The notes beneath the pieces are model-generated. The model worked only from the letters and a program-made list of their open reading frames with translations. It made no database searches and had not been told where the DNA came from. Below are positions 7,638-15,537 of a stretch of DNA of 64,000 nt, in pieces. This stretch comes from Acidobacteria bacterium SCN 69-37 (GTDB lineage: Bacteria; Acidobacteriota; Vicinamibacteria; Vicinamibacterales; SCN-69-37). Every line of letters begins with the position of its first letter. Positions within the stretch are counted from its first letter, which is position 1. The position numbers and the translations under genes were made by a program. The DNA lies in assembly GCA_001724025.1 (NCBI GenBank), contig MEDJ01000023.1, positions 1-64,000 on the forward strand, read 5' to 3'.

Positions 7638-8064
7638 GGGGCGCCTCCGCCCGGTGCCGACGCGTCTCGAGATCGATGCAGGCGACACGAAGGCGATTCC
7701 AGTCGAAGCCTTGCGGGAGCCGATCGCGGCAGTCACGGAGCGTGATTCCGAGCCGCCGCTTGAGTTGCCTGTTGACGTTCGACGGGTTGGTCTGTCCTGC
7801 CGCGATGGCCGCGCTCAGCCCCTTCTCGTGTTCGACGTTCACGAGCCATGCCGCACGAAGCCCGCAAGCGAATGGGATGAGGCTCTTCAGGGGTTCCCGC
7901 GTCGCGTTCTTCCACAGCTTCCGGAATCCGCGCTCTCGATACCCGAAAAACGCCGCCACATCAGCAGCGGTCGGGCGATGCCCGGGGACATGGACCAGCA
8001 GCAGGCAGACCGCGGCGAGCACGTCCGTTTCCGTTGGCAGGGCTCTCGAGGTGTACGTCGACAC
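7630..8064 (-). CDS. AraC-type helix-turn-helix regulator (short)
   Basis: A 144-residue protein built around two helix-turn-helix units of AraC type. The first is TAADVAAFFGYRERGFRKLW; the second is LSAAIAAGQTNPSNVNRQL followed by KRRLGITLRDCRDR. There is no obvious sensor domain, so it may be a minimal regulator or lack a domain. It is translationally coupled to the PqqD-like/glycosyltransferase gene. It shares the 198-base divergent promoter region with the rightward series from 8263, so it is the natural candidate for controlling both. The ligand is unknown. Confidence 0.68.
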   Translation of the reverse strand: MSTYTSRALPTETDVLAAVCLLLVHVPGHRPTAADVAAFFGYRERGFRKLWKNATREPLKSLIPFACGLRAAWLVNVEHEKGLSAAIAAGQTNPSNVNRQLKRRLGITLRDCRDRLPQGFDWNRLRVACIDLETRRHRAEAPHG

Positions 8065-8174
8065 GTCGTCCTCTCGCTACGTGCCGCATGAGGAGGAAAC
8101 TTGCGCGCAGAGGTGCGGCGCCAAGGTTCGCATGCGCACGGACCCATACAGTTGAAGCCAAGATGATAGCAGTG

Positions 8175-8200
8175 CCTCTGTCAGGCTGTATCGACAGAGG
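8175..8200. promoter_or_regulatory. Inverted repeat in the divergent promoter region
   Basis: CCTCTGTC at 8175-8182 and GACAGAGG at 8193-8200 are perfect 8-base arms around a 10-base spacer. They lie between the AraC-like gene (start 8064) and the glycosyltransferase gene (start 8263). Twenty-one arm, spacer and flank bases span about two turns, a fair size for a dimeric regulator site. Just downstream is TTGGTAGCGAA (8209-8219), which recurs at 10174-10184 before the gene at 10274. An operator role is inferred. Confidence 0.5.
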
Positions 8201-8262
8201 TCAAATATTGGTAGCGAATTCTTGTGACCTGCCGGCAAGTTCGAGCTATAACATCCCCACCG

Positions 8263-9411
8263 ATGGCACGCATCGTCGTCCTGATGTTTCCGGAACCCGG
8301 TCATCTGTTGCCCACAGTACGTCTCGCTGCGCGGCTGCTGAAGGACGGCCACTCGGTCACGTACGCGACGCTGCCGTGTTACAGGTCCGCACTCTGCGAT
8401 CTCGGATTCGACCTGAGGGCGGCCTTTGAGGATCCGCTGGAACGGACCAATCGACCGGTTGTCTCGCTGCCACTCTGGACATCGCCGGCACCAGGCGTCG
8501 ATCTCTGGCGGAGTCTTGGAGCAGCAGCAGGGATATCCGATGCTCCCGTTCGGACGATCATCAGGGCCGTGGCCGCCACCGTGATTGTTCCGGCCGTCGT
8601 GGACGGCGAGCCCGACCTGCTGCTGTGCGACGCGAAGATTGCCGCAGCCTGCGGCGATGTGCTGGCGCGGAGTCTGCCGAACTGCCGGCTCGTGGCGATT
8701 CGCACCGAACTTCCGATTGGTGATCCCGTCGCGCATCTCGACCTGGTGCTGTGCCCTGTGCAACTCGAATTGCCAACGCTCAGGTCCGTAACGTCGGGGC
8801 GGCACTATTGCGAAGCATCGGTATTTCGCAGGCGGTTGGTCGCCGATGGGTCGACTGGCGTCGCGGACGTGCGTGGTCACGAACGGCTGATCTTCTGCTC
8901 GCTGGGCACGCAGGCGGTCGCCTACGAGCAGGCGACCGCCGTTCTCAGCCGCGTGATTGGCGCATTCGCCGGCCGCGACGGCTATCGTCTGGTCGTGGCG
9001 GCAGGCGCGTTGGCGGATCGGGTGGACGACGCGTCGCAGGCGGCCAACGTCGAGATCTGCCGGTCGGTCGACCAACTGCGGGTTCTCTCGCGCGCGTCGT
9101 TGGCGGTGCTTCACGGAGGCCTGGGGGGCGTGAAGGAGGCGGTGCTCGCTGGCGTGCCGATGGTCGTCGTGCCCTTCGTCTTCGATCAGCGCCCGAACGC
9201 CGACCGCGTGGTCGCACACGACCTTGGTGCGATGGTGCTGCCGGGTGACGCCACTGCCGACCTCATGCGACGGACGGCCGACGACGTGCTGTCGGACGCG
9301 CGCATCGCGTCAGGCGTTGCGCGGATGCAGGCGATTTTTCGCGACGCCGAGTCGCGCGACATCGCCTTCGGTCACGTGACGCGCGTCCTCGAGGAGGTGG
9401 CCACGCGATGA
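8263..9411 (+). CDS. GT1/MGT-type glycosyltransferase
   Basis: A 382-residue protein with the two-lobed GT-B plan. The N-lobe starts ARIVVLMFPEPGHLLPTVRLA, the usual acceptor-side start of UDP-glycosyltransferases. The C-lobe has LIFCSLGTQA, then HGGLGGVKEAVLAGVPMVVVP and FDQRPNADRV, the donor-binding motif of the UGT/MGT group. Such enzymes move sugar from an NDP-sugar to a small molecule or macromolecule. The ATG at 8263 is chosen because the conserved strand begins there, although the frame is open to 8224. It is the first gene of the rightward series and overlaps the next by ATGA. Target inferred to be a cluster product. Confidence 0.85.
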   Translation: MARIVVLMFPEPGHLLPTVRLAARLLKDGHSVTYATLPCYRSALCDLGFDLRAAFEDPLERTNRPVVSLPLWTSPAPGVDLWRSLGAAAGISDAPVRTIIRAVAATVIVPAVVDGEPDLLLCDAKIAAACGDVLARSLPNCRLVAIRTELPIGDPVAHLDLVLCPVQLELPTLRSVTSGRHYCEASVFRRRLVADGSTGVADVRGHERLIFCSLGTQAVAYEQATAVLSRVIGAFAGRDGYRLVVAAGALADRVDDASQAANVEICRSVDQLRVLSRASLAVLHGGLGGVKEAVLAGVPMVVVPFVFDQRPNADRVVAHDLGAMVLPGDATADLMRRTADDVLSDARIASGVARMQAIFRDAESRDIAFGHVTRVLEEVATR

Positions 9412-10157
9412 GGTCGTTGCCGATTGCGCCGTTTCGGATGACCTGGCATCGTGACGTGCCGGACGCCGCGATTGCGTGGGCGATGCACCTGCACCAGAGC
9501 CGGGGACAGGTGGAACGGTGTCTCCAGAACCTGCGCACAAGCCACCCGTATTCGCGCGTGGTCCTCATCAGCGACGGCGACGGCGATGACTACGGGGACA
9601 TCGCGCGGACGTTGGGCTGCGATCTGGTCGAAGGTGCCCATATGCACGCGCTCGCGACGTGCCACTTGTACGTGATCCGGATCCTGGAGGCGCTGTCGGC
9701 CGGCGACGAGACCTACTGCTTCAAGATCGACCCTGACACTGCCGTTTGGCGGCGCTTTCGGGCGCTGCCGGCGTTCTCCTGCCTCTTTGGCACACTCGAG
9801 ACGCTCACTGAGGGACGCCTGGCAGACGTGGATGGTCCACCGAACGTTCAGGGGGGGTGCATCGGCATGACCGCCGACGCCGTCAGGGCGATTCTCGCGG
9901 CTGGCGTTCTGAACGAAAAGAACTGCGTCGAGCACTGGCGAACGACGTGGGCACGATGCGCCGACATGCAACGTGCCGGAGAACGAGGGCAATTTTGTGA
10001 CGATTTCGTCATTTCCTGGGCCGCCGACCAGATCGGCCTGCCGTTACTCGCCCACCCCGAGATTCGGTCGCGGTGGAGGCGCGAGGCACCGTCTCGGCGA
10101 GGAGAGTGGGCGGTGACGCATCCTCACAAGACCGGGCGCGTCCTGGTGAGCAATTGA
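9408..10157 (+). CDS. GT-A-like glycosyltransferase, Fringe-like motifs
   Basis: A 249-residue cytoplasmic protein. A Rossmann-like start (SHPYSRVVLISDGDGDD) is followed by YCFKIDPDTAVW, where Asp-Pro-Asp is in the position of a DxD metal/donor motif. GGCIGMTADAVRAIL then resembles the GGAG-type acceptor motif of Fringe/GT31 enzymes, and CDDFVISW supplies later acidic residues. It overlaps the preceding GT1 gene by 4 bases, so the two are translated together. I infer a second sugar transfer in the same pathway. The family match is from motifs only. Confidence 0.6.
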   Translation: MRSLPIAPFRMTWHRDVPDAAIAWAMHLHQSRGQVERCLQNLRTSHPYSRVVLISDGDGDDYGDIARTLGCDLVEGAHMHALATCHLYVIRILEALSAGDETYCFKIDPDTAVWRRFRALPAFSCLFGTLETLTEGRLADVDGPPNVQGGCIGMTADAVRAILAAGVLNEKNCVEHWRTTWARCADMQRAGERGQFCDDFVISWAADQIGLPLLAHPEIRSRWRREAPSRRGEWAVTHPHKTGRVLVSN

Positions 10158-10202
10158 TTGCGCCCGTGTCAGTTGTTGGTAGCGAAAGCTGTTGCGCTGA
10201 CA

Positions 10203-10227
10203 TTGTCCGAGGCGCATTATCGGACAA
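10203..10227. promoter_or_regulatory. Perfect inverted repeat upstream of the gene at 10274
   Basis: TTGTCCGA (10203-10210) and TCGGACAA (10220-10227) are perfect 8-base arms with a 9-base spacer. They lie in the 116-base gap between the second glycosyltransferase and the secreted protein. Another weak pair, GTCAG/CTGAC, encloses TTGGTAGCGAA a little upstream. It could be an operator for an internal promoter or an RNA hairpin. No T-run follows, so a classical terminator is unlikely. Confidence 0.45.
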
Positions 10228-10273
10228 CTTGCCTGATAGGTGAACGTGACCCCCATCTGGGAATGAGGACGGG

Positions 10274-11407
10274 ATGAGACGCCTTCTCGCCTATTACGGA
10301 CTCGCGGCATGTTGTGCCGTCGCTGTGGTTGCGGCCACTCGGATAGATCTCACGGGCATGGTGCCGGCAAGGAAAGCCGAGAAGCCGGTGGTCGCGGCCG
10401 GTACGGTGACGGCCGCTGGTCTCCCTCTGGCCGGCGTTCGCATGTTCTTTCATACCGCTGGGATCCAGGTCGCTGACGCTACGACTCGCCGAGACGGCGG
10501 CTTCGAAGCGGGCCTCGACGGTCCCGGCGACTACATCGTGATTATCGGGACAAGCGACACCTTGTGGTCGACATATCGCGAAGTGACGCTCTCGCCAGGC
10601 GCGAACGTTGTCGACGTGGACCTTCCTCCGACGACTGTGGACGTGGCGTTCACGGCCGACGGGTTGAAGACCGGCGACGTCGTACAGGTGGCCGTGCTGG
10701 GGCCGACAGCGCCCACCAAGGCCGATACGGTCAGCTTCTTCACGTGGCGCCCGGGAGCCAGAGTCAGGTTCGTCGGGATCGGGTTCGGCGCTTATGTCCT
10801 GACCGCGTTCACGGGAAGCGACGCAACGAAGCGATTGACCGCCGAGACACCTGCGACGTTCGTCCTGACGCCCGACAGGCCCACGGCGAATGTCGATCTG
10901 CGGTTGATCGACCGTCGCCTGGCGCTCGAGGTGCTGGATCCGAATGGAAGTCCGATCGACTACGCGGACGCTCTGGCTCTTCGGCAGCGTCTCGAGCGTG
11001 ATTCGGCTGGTCATTTCGATCTCAGCCACGTGCCCGCCGGCGTGCCGCTCCTCGTGAGCGCCTCGGGTTGGCTGCCGGCCTGCGTGATCACCGAGGCAAA
11101 CGGACGCCAGGTCGTGACGCTTCAGCCGCGCGGTCCGAATCGCTTGATACTCAACCTCCTCGGTGGACCCGGTCGGCCGGTCGGCGATCTGGATGGCTTG
11201 CCCGGAACCGAGTGCCCCGTGCCAGTCGCGGCGTTGGATGTGGATCTGGAGAGCGCGACAGCGGCCGACCGCCTGACGATCGCGGGACTGCCGGAAGGGG
11301 CCTTCCGTTATCGCGCCGATGCATTGGCCCCCGCCATGGGCGTCGTGGTGCCTGGACGCGTCGTCGACTACGCGGTTCCAGCGAGTTGTCAATTCTGCGG
11401 AGGGTAG
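10274..11407 (+). CDS. Secreted or membrane-anchored protein with carboxypeptidase-regulatory-like domain
   Basis: A 377-residue protein with an N-terminal hydrophobic segment (LLAYYGLAACCAVAVVAAT). A beta-sandwich of CarboxypepD-regulatory type follows (VVAAGTVTAAGLPLAGVRMFF, TTRRDGGFEAGLDGPGDY). Two or three further beta-rich repeats follow, with no enzyme motif. The C-terminus ends SCQFCGG, which is odd for this fold and recalls the Cys-rich peptide encoded just downstream. Extracytoplasmic location is inferred. It may bind or present the peptide; function unknown. Confidence 0.65.
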   Translation: MRRLLAYYGLAACCAVAVVAATRIDLTGMVPARKAEKPVVAAGTVTAAGLPLAGVRMFFHTAGIQVADATTRRDGGFEAGLDGPGDYIVIIGTSDTLWSTYREVTLSPGANVVDVDLPPTTVDVAFTADGLKTGDVVQVAVLGPTAPTKADTVSFFTWRPGARVRFVGIGFGAYVLTAFTGSDATKRLTAETPATFVLTPDRPTANVDLRLIDRRLALEVLDPNGSPIDYADALALRQRLERDSAGHFDLSHVPAGVPLLVSASGWLPACVITEANGRQVVTLQPRGPNRLILNLLGGPGRPVGDLDGLPGTECPVPVAALDVDLESATAADRLTIAGLPEGAFRYRADALAPAMGVVVPGRVVDYAVPASCQFCGG

Positions 11408-11449
11408 CACGAGATATCCTCGTGCGCCGCGGATAAAAGGAGGAGTATC

Positions 11450-11686
11450 ATGCCCGGAACTGAAAAGACGACGCTCGCAATGAGCGCGGCCAAGGCCGCG
11501 CTGGCCATGGCACTGCTTGCCCTGCCGGGGCAGCAGGTTGGAGCTGATACGTGGGAATGTAACCACACGACAGGGTGTAATACGTACGCCTACTGTGACG
11601 GGTCTGGTATCGCCTATACCGGTTGCCAGGTGTGGTGCTACAACAACGGTGGACAGGAGTTCAGCGGCTACGCGGATTGCAGCTAG
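11450..11686 (+). CDS. Small secreted Cys-rich peptide (paralogue C)
   Basis: A 78-residue protein with a strong ribosome site (AAGGAGGAG, about 5 bases before the ATG). The signal-like region runs to about residue 32 (QQVGA before Asp33). The mature part of about 46 residues has six cysteines (37, 43, 49, 59, 63, 77) and is rich in Tyr, Asn, Gly and Thr. It shares the C-x5-C start, the central TGC and the Cys-Ser C-terminus with the peptides at 1439 and 1727. It lies among glycosyltransferases, a DsbA-like protein and a permease, so it is the likely product of this series. Disulfide bonding and glycosylation are inferred. Confidence 0.78.
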   Translation: MPGTEKTTLAMSAAKAALAMALLALPGQQVGADTWECNHTTGCNTYAYCDGSGIAYTGCQVWCYNNGGQEFSGYADCS

Positions 11687-11807
11687 CTGCATGCACACCT
11701 CGCTGGCGAAATCGGGGCAGTCGGCTGCTCTGACTTCGCCAGCGAATGTCTGGTGGAGACGAGCAGCGACCGGGCTGGGGTCTCGCGGGCTGAGAGGAGA
11801 AATCAGT

Positions 11808-12281
11808 ATGAGCAAGGCATGGTTGATAGGTGTCGTGATGGCATGCGCGACACTGGGCATTCCCGTCCTGGCCCAAGACACTCGGGAGTATGTCATGGTC
11901 GAGATCAAGCAAGTAGACGGGAAGTTGCGCGGAGGTTATCAGGCGCGTGACGAGAAGCCAGAAGATCTTGAGAGGACGTCAAGCGTGAACATGCAGTTCC
12001 TTCAACGGCGGGATGCGAAGGACGAGAAAGGACGAATCGTGTCTGGCATCGGTGTGGTGGCATGGTTGGAAGGGGACGGTGTGCGGGTCTGGCCATTCTC
12101 CATTGTGCCAAGAGAGGGCGTGCCGAACGCGTTTTATGCATCACCGCAAGGCATCGTAAATACCAGACGCGAGCCCTTGGGCGAATCTGTGCTCAAGGTT
12201 GGCGAAACCAGACGCCTGACCGAGATGCAACAGTGGGGCGTTGAGCCGTTCGTTCTCGAGGTGGTCCGGATCACCCGCTGA
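11808..12281 (+). CDS. Small secreted protein of unknown function
   Basis: A 157-residue protein. The ATG at 11808 is chosen for its ribosome site (GAGGAGA) and because it starts a clean signal peptide: SKAWLIGVVMACATLGIPVLAQ, with cleavage after VLA. The longer open frame has no such features. The mature part is beta-rich and charged (REYVMVEIKQVDGKLRGGYQ, VWPFSIVPREGVP) and has no cysteine. It lies between the Cys-rich peptide and the DsbA-like gene in the same direction. No family recognised. Confidence 0.65.
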   Translation: MSKAWLIGVVMACATLGIPVLAQDTREYVMVEIKQVDGKLRGGYQARDEKPEDLERTSSVNMQFLQRRDAKDEKGRIVSGIGVVAWLEGDGVRVWPFSIVPREGVPNAFYASPQGIVNTRREPLGESVLKVGETRRLTEMQQWGVEPFVLEVVRITR

Positions 12282-12311
12282 GTTGATCGACTTGAGCACC
12301 GTGGAGGAGCG

Positions 12312-13010
12312 ATGGCGAACAGACTGACGGTCCATGGTGTGCTGAACTTCGCGACGACCGTGTTGTTGATGGCGGTTGGTTTCTACGTGTTTCTCGACCT
12401 GGCAAGGTCCTGGCGCCCTGCGTCGCCGCCACCGGCGGTTCTCGCACTTCCGGAGCGGCCGTTGCCGTTGGCCGGCGCTCCCATCGATGGCTCGGCTGAT
12501 GCCAGTGTGGCCATGGTGGTGTTCTCGGACTTCGAGTGCCCGTTCTGTGCGCGGTTCGCGAATGACACATGGCCGGATCTGAAGACGCAGTACGTCGATA
12601 CGGGTCTCGTCCGGGTGTCCTTCCGGCACGCGCCGAACCCGGAGAGCCACCCCGTGGCGGTCAAGCTGGCCAGGGCGGCGAACTGCGCGGGCGATCGCGG
12701 CCGTTTCTGGGATGCGCACGATCGGTTCTTTCACGTGGGTACGGGACGGGCCGTCGTCGACGCCCTGCCCGAGGCGCTCGGTATCGACCGCGCGCAGTAC
12801 GACGCCTGCATGTCGCACATCGTCGATCCGAGGCTCGATGAGGACCGGCGTATCGCCGCGCAGTTCCACGTGGCGGCCACGCCGACCTTCTTCATTGGTC
12901 GCATCGTGGACGACGCGGTTGTCGTGTCCCAGATCATTCCCGGCGCCGCACCGCTCGACTCGTTTCGCCGCGCCCTCGATCGCCTTGTAGACGGGGGCCA
13001 TCCGGGTTGA
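12312..13010 (+). CDS. Membrane-anchored DsbA-like thiol oxidoreductase
   Basis: A 232-residue protein with an N-terminal membrane anchor (about 10-31) followed by a DsbA/BdbD-type thioredoxin fold. The active site is CPFC at 76-79 in FSDFECPFCARFAN. The cis-proline loop is ATPTFFIG and the helical insert contains CAGDRGRFWDAHD. Such proteins form or rearrange disulfides in exported proteins. Beside a gene for a six-cysteine secreted peptide, oxidative folding of that peptide is the natural role, which is inference. GGAG precedes the start, and its stop overlaps the next gene's TTG start. Confidence 0.88.
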   Translation: MANRLTVHGVLNFATTVLLMAVGFYVFLDLARSWRPASPPPAVLALPERPLPLAGAPIDGSADASVAMVVFSDFECPFCARFANDTWPDLKTQYVDTGLVRVSFRHAPNPESHPVAVKLARAANCAGDRGRFWDAHDRFFHVGTGRAVVDALPEALGIDRAQYDACMSHIVDPRLDEDRRIAAQFHVAATPTFFIGRIVDDAVVVSQIIPGAAPLDSFRRALDRLVDGGHPG

Positions 13011-15442
13011 TCATCGCTCGGATGCCTGGGATGCCGTCGGATCTGATCGCTGCCGTCAGGGCGGTCCTGCGCGGCCGCGCGCTCGTGGCGGCGGCTGTCG
13101 TCACCTTTGCGCTGGGCGTCGGACTCAACGTAATGGTCCTCGGACTGGTCGATCGCCTGATGTTCCGACCGCTGCCGTTTGCGGATCCCGACCGTCTCGT
13201 CCACATCCACCTCCTGGCTCGAAGCGATCCGGGCCTGGCCCAGTCGTTCATGCCATACGCGATGACGCGTGTCCTGGCCGAACGCGACGATCTCTTCGAG
13301 GGCATTGCCTGGGCTGACGGGGCCGTCGAAGAGACAGCCGCGATTGCCGGGCAGAATCCGCTCCGTCTGACGCCCGTCACCGTCAATACGCTGGATCTGC
13401 TGGGCGTGACGCCCATCCTCGGTCACGGCTTTTCGTCGGCCGATGACGACGACGAGCGGGAACGCGTGGTGCTGCTGACCGCCGAGGCGTGGCAGCGCGA
13501 TTTCGCCGGGGCGGAGTCGGTCCTCGACCTTCGCTGGCACACCGAGTACTTCACGTACCGCGTGATTGGCGTCCTGCCGCCAGGCTTTCTGCTGCCGTCC
13601 TCGCGCCTTCTTGGGCGTTTCGACGGCCTCTTCGCGTATCGCAACCCCATGCTCGAGAAGTTTCCTCGCGGGCCGATGACCGTGGGCACATTCGCGAGAC
13701 TGCAACCCGGCGTGCCGCTCGCTGCGGCCCAGGTCGCCGGTGATCAGGTGTCGGACATCCCGTGGGAAGCGGGCGTCGAACCCAAAGGGCCGCCGGCGCA
13801 TCGAGTGACCGTGCAGCCGCTGCAAGCAGGCTTCACGATTCTGGTCCGGCCTTATCTCTGGCTCGTGACGGCGTCCGTCTGGATCGTCTTCGCCGTCGCT
13901 GTCGTCAACCTCGCCGCGCTCCTGCTGACCTGGGGACGCTGGCGCGCCGACGATGCGGCGATACGACTCGCGCTGGGGGCGTCGCCGAGTCGGCTGTTCC
14001 GGATCGCGCTGCTCGAGGCGGCCGTCATCTGCGTGCTGGGGGCCGCAGCCGGGTGGACTGTCTACCTTGCCACACACGCCCTCGTCCTTCGCGTCGTGCC
14101 TGGCGTGGTGCGTGACTTCGCAGTCGATGGGTGGGATGGACGGCTGTTGGCAGCGACAATCGGATTCGCCGTGTGCGGCGCCGCTGCGGCTGGAGTGTTT
14201 CCTGCGCTGGCGTCGCGGCGAACCTCGCTGACACAGGCCATGAGCGCGCGGTCGACTCGGAGCGGCCGCTCGTCGAGGGGGCTGACACCGATCGTGCTCG
14301 GCGCCGAGGCGGCACTTGGCGTCGTGGTCCTCACGGGCGCCGCCTTGACCGTGCCGCCCTTCGTGTCGCTGCTCACGCGGTCGCCAGGCTTCGATCCCGA
14401 TGGGCTCTACGCGCTGCGAGTGGGGCACGGCGTGCCGCCCGGTCCAGACGCGATGCTGGACGGCGCGCCAGCGCGGCAGAGAGCCGAAGCCGTCCTCGAG
14501 GTCCTGCGTGCGGCTCCGGGCGTGGCCCGCGCCTCGGCGGTGATTGCCGATCCGTTCGCGGCGCGGTTCGATCCGGACGGGTTCTGGCGCAACCGCGGCG
14601 TCGAGGGCGTGGTGCTTCCGATCGGGCCGGGCTATCGGGCGACGCTTGGCGTGAGCCTGATGTCGGGACGGGATTTCACCGGTGACGAGCACGATGACGC
14701 CGGAGGCGTTGCCGTGCTCAACGAGGCGGCCGTGCGCGTGTTGTGGCCGGGCGACGCGCCGTCGGCGGTGTTGGGCCGCACAGTCGACGCCGGACGCGGT
14801 GGTCGCGTCGTCGTCGGCGTGTATGGCAACGTGCGCAGCGAGCCTGGTGCACCGGTGCTGCCCACGATGTTGATTCCGCTCGGCGCCGCGGGATTCAGGG
14901 CGCCGCAGAGCAGTCTGCCCGTGTTCCTGCGCATGGAGCCCGGCAGGACACCCGATCCGGTACACCTGCGGGCGCTGCTCGACGATCGCTTTGGCCGGGG
15001 CGGCCTGCAGGTCGAGTCGGTGGCCGCGCGGATCGATCCGATGCTCGAACAGCCCCGGTTCCTGGCCGTCCTGTTCGGCGTGCTGGGCGGTGTCACGCTG
15101 TTCCTGATCATCGTCGCACTGCACGCCGTGACGACGTTCGAAGTGGTACAGCGTCGCCGCGAAACCGGCATCCGCCTTGCGCTGGGCTCGACAACAGCGG
15201 CGGTCCGCCGCCGGGTGCTGGCCGTAACGCTCTGGCCGATGTCGGTGGGGGTGGTTGCGGGAGGCGTACTGGCGCTCTGGGCCGTCCGCCGCTTTCCGGA
15301 TGTCATGCCGGCCGGTGCAACCGCGCGCGCCGAACTCGTCGTCGCGGCCATCGTCGTGTTGACCGTTGGGGCGATTGCGGCCTGGGTACCCACGCGCGTG
15401 ATGGCGCGAACCGATCCGGCAGTGACGCTGCGTGCGGATTGA
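13007..15442 (+). CDS. MacB/FtsX-type permease without its own ATPase (ADOP-like)
   Basis: An 811-residue membrane protein with two MacB periplasmic-core plus FtsX units. The first is VVTFALGVGLNVMVLGLVDRL, RPLPFADPDRLVHIH and an FtsX bundle around DDAAIRLALGASPSRL. The second is ALTVPPFVSLL..., with RRRETGIRLALGSTTAAVRRR. The duplicated plan matches the acidobacterial orphan permeases I know as ADOP. No ATPase is encoded nearby. The TTG at 13007 overlaps the DsbA stop; an ATG at 13022 is an alternative. It may work as a mechanotransmission protein or exporter for the cluster product. Confidence 0.85.
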   Translation: MIIARMPGMPSDLIAAVRAVLRGRALVAAAVVTFALGVGLNVMVLGLVDRLMFRPLPFADPDRLVHIHLLARSDPGLAQSFMPYAMTRVLAERDDLFEGIAWADGAVEETAAIAGQNPLRLTPVTVNTLDLLGVTPILGHGFSSADDDDERERVVLLTAEAWQRDFAGAESVLDLRWHTEYFTYRVIGVLPPGFLLPSSRLLGRFDGLFAYRNPMLEKFPRGPMTVGTFARLQPGVPLAAAQVAGDQVSDIPWEAGVEPKGPPAHRVTVQPLQAGFTILVRPYLWLVTASVWIVFAVAVVNLAALLLTWGRWRADDAAIRLALGASPSRLFRIALLEAAVICVLGAAAGWTVYLATHALVLRVVPGVVRDFAVDGWDGRLLAATIGFAVCGAAAAGVFPALASRRTSLTQAMSARSTRSGRSSRGLTPIVLGAEAALGVVVLTGAALTVPPFVSLLTRSPGFDPDGLYALRVGHGVPPGPDAMLDGAPARQRAEAVLEVLRAAPGVARASAVIADPFAARFDPDGFWRNRGVEGVVLPIGPGYRATLGVSLMSGRDFTGDEHDDAGGVAVLNEAAVRVLWPGDAPSAVLGRTVDAGRGGRVVVGVYGNVRSEPGAPVLPTMLIPLGAAGFRAPQSSLPVFLRMEPGRTPDPVHLRALLDDRFGRGGLQVESVAARIDPMLEQPRFLAVLFGVLGGVTLFLIIVALHAVTTFEVVQRRRETGIRLALGSTTAAVRRRVLAVTLWPMSVGVVAGGVLALWAVRRFPDVMPAGATARAELVVAAIVVLTVGAIAAWVPTRVMARTDPAVTLRAD

Positions 15443-15471
15443 GTCGCACCTCGCGCTCGGCTTCGATGTAC

Positions 15472-15509
15472 GCGACAACGGGCCGCGCCATCACGCGATG
15501 ACGCGGCCC
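15472..15509. repeat. Palindromic repeat, copy 2
   Basis: Same element as 5791-5828, beginning GCGACAACGGGCCGCG. It folds into a near-perfect hairpin of 13-base arms around ACGC. It lies between the convergent permease and GY-rich protein genes and may also help end transcription from both sides, although there is no T-run. With copy 1 it frames the glycosyltransferase/peptide cluster. Confidence 0.6.
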
Positions 15510-15537
15510 GTGTGTGGATGTGCGGTGCGAGCGGGCG

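Noticed and set aside
12731-15478. Long open frame (about 915 codons) on the minus strand across the permease gene
   Set aside because: Arg/His-rich low-complexity translation without domains, lying exactly opposite a well-supported permease; a GC-rich shadow frame.
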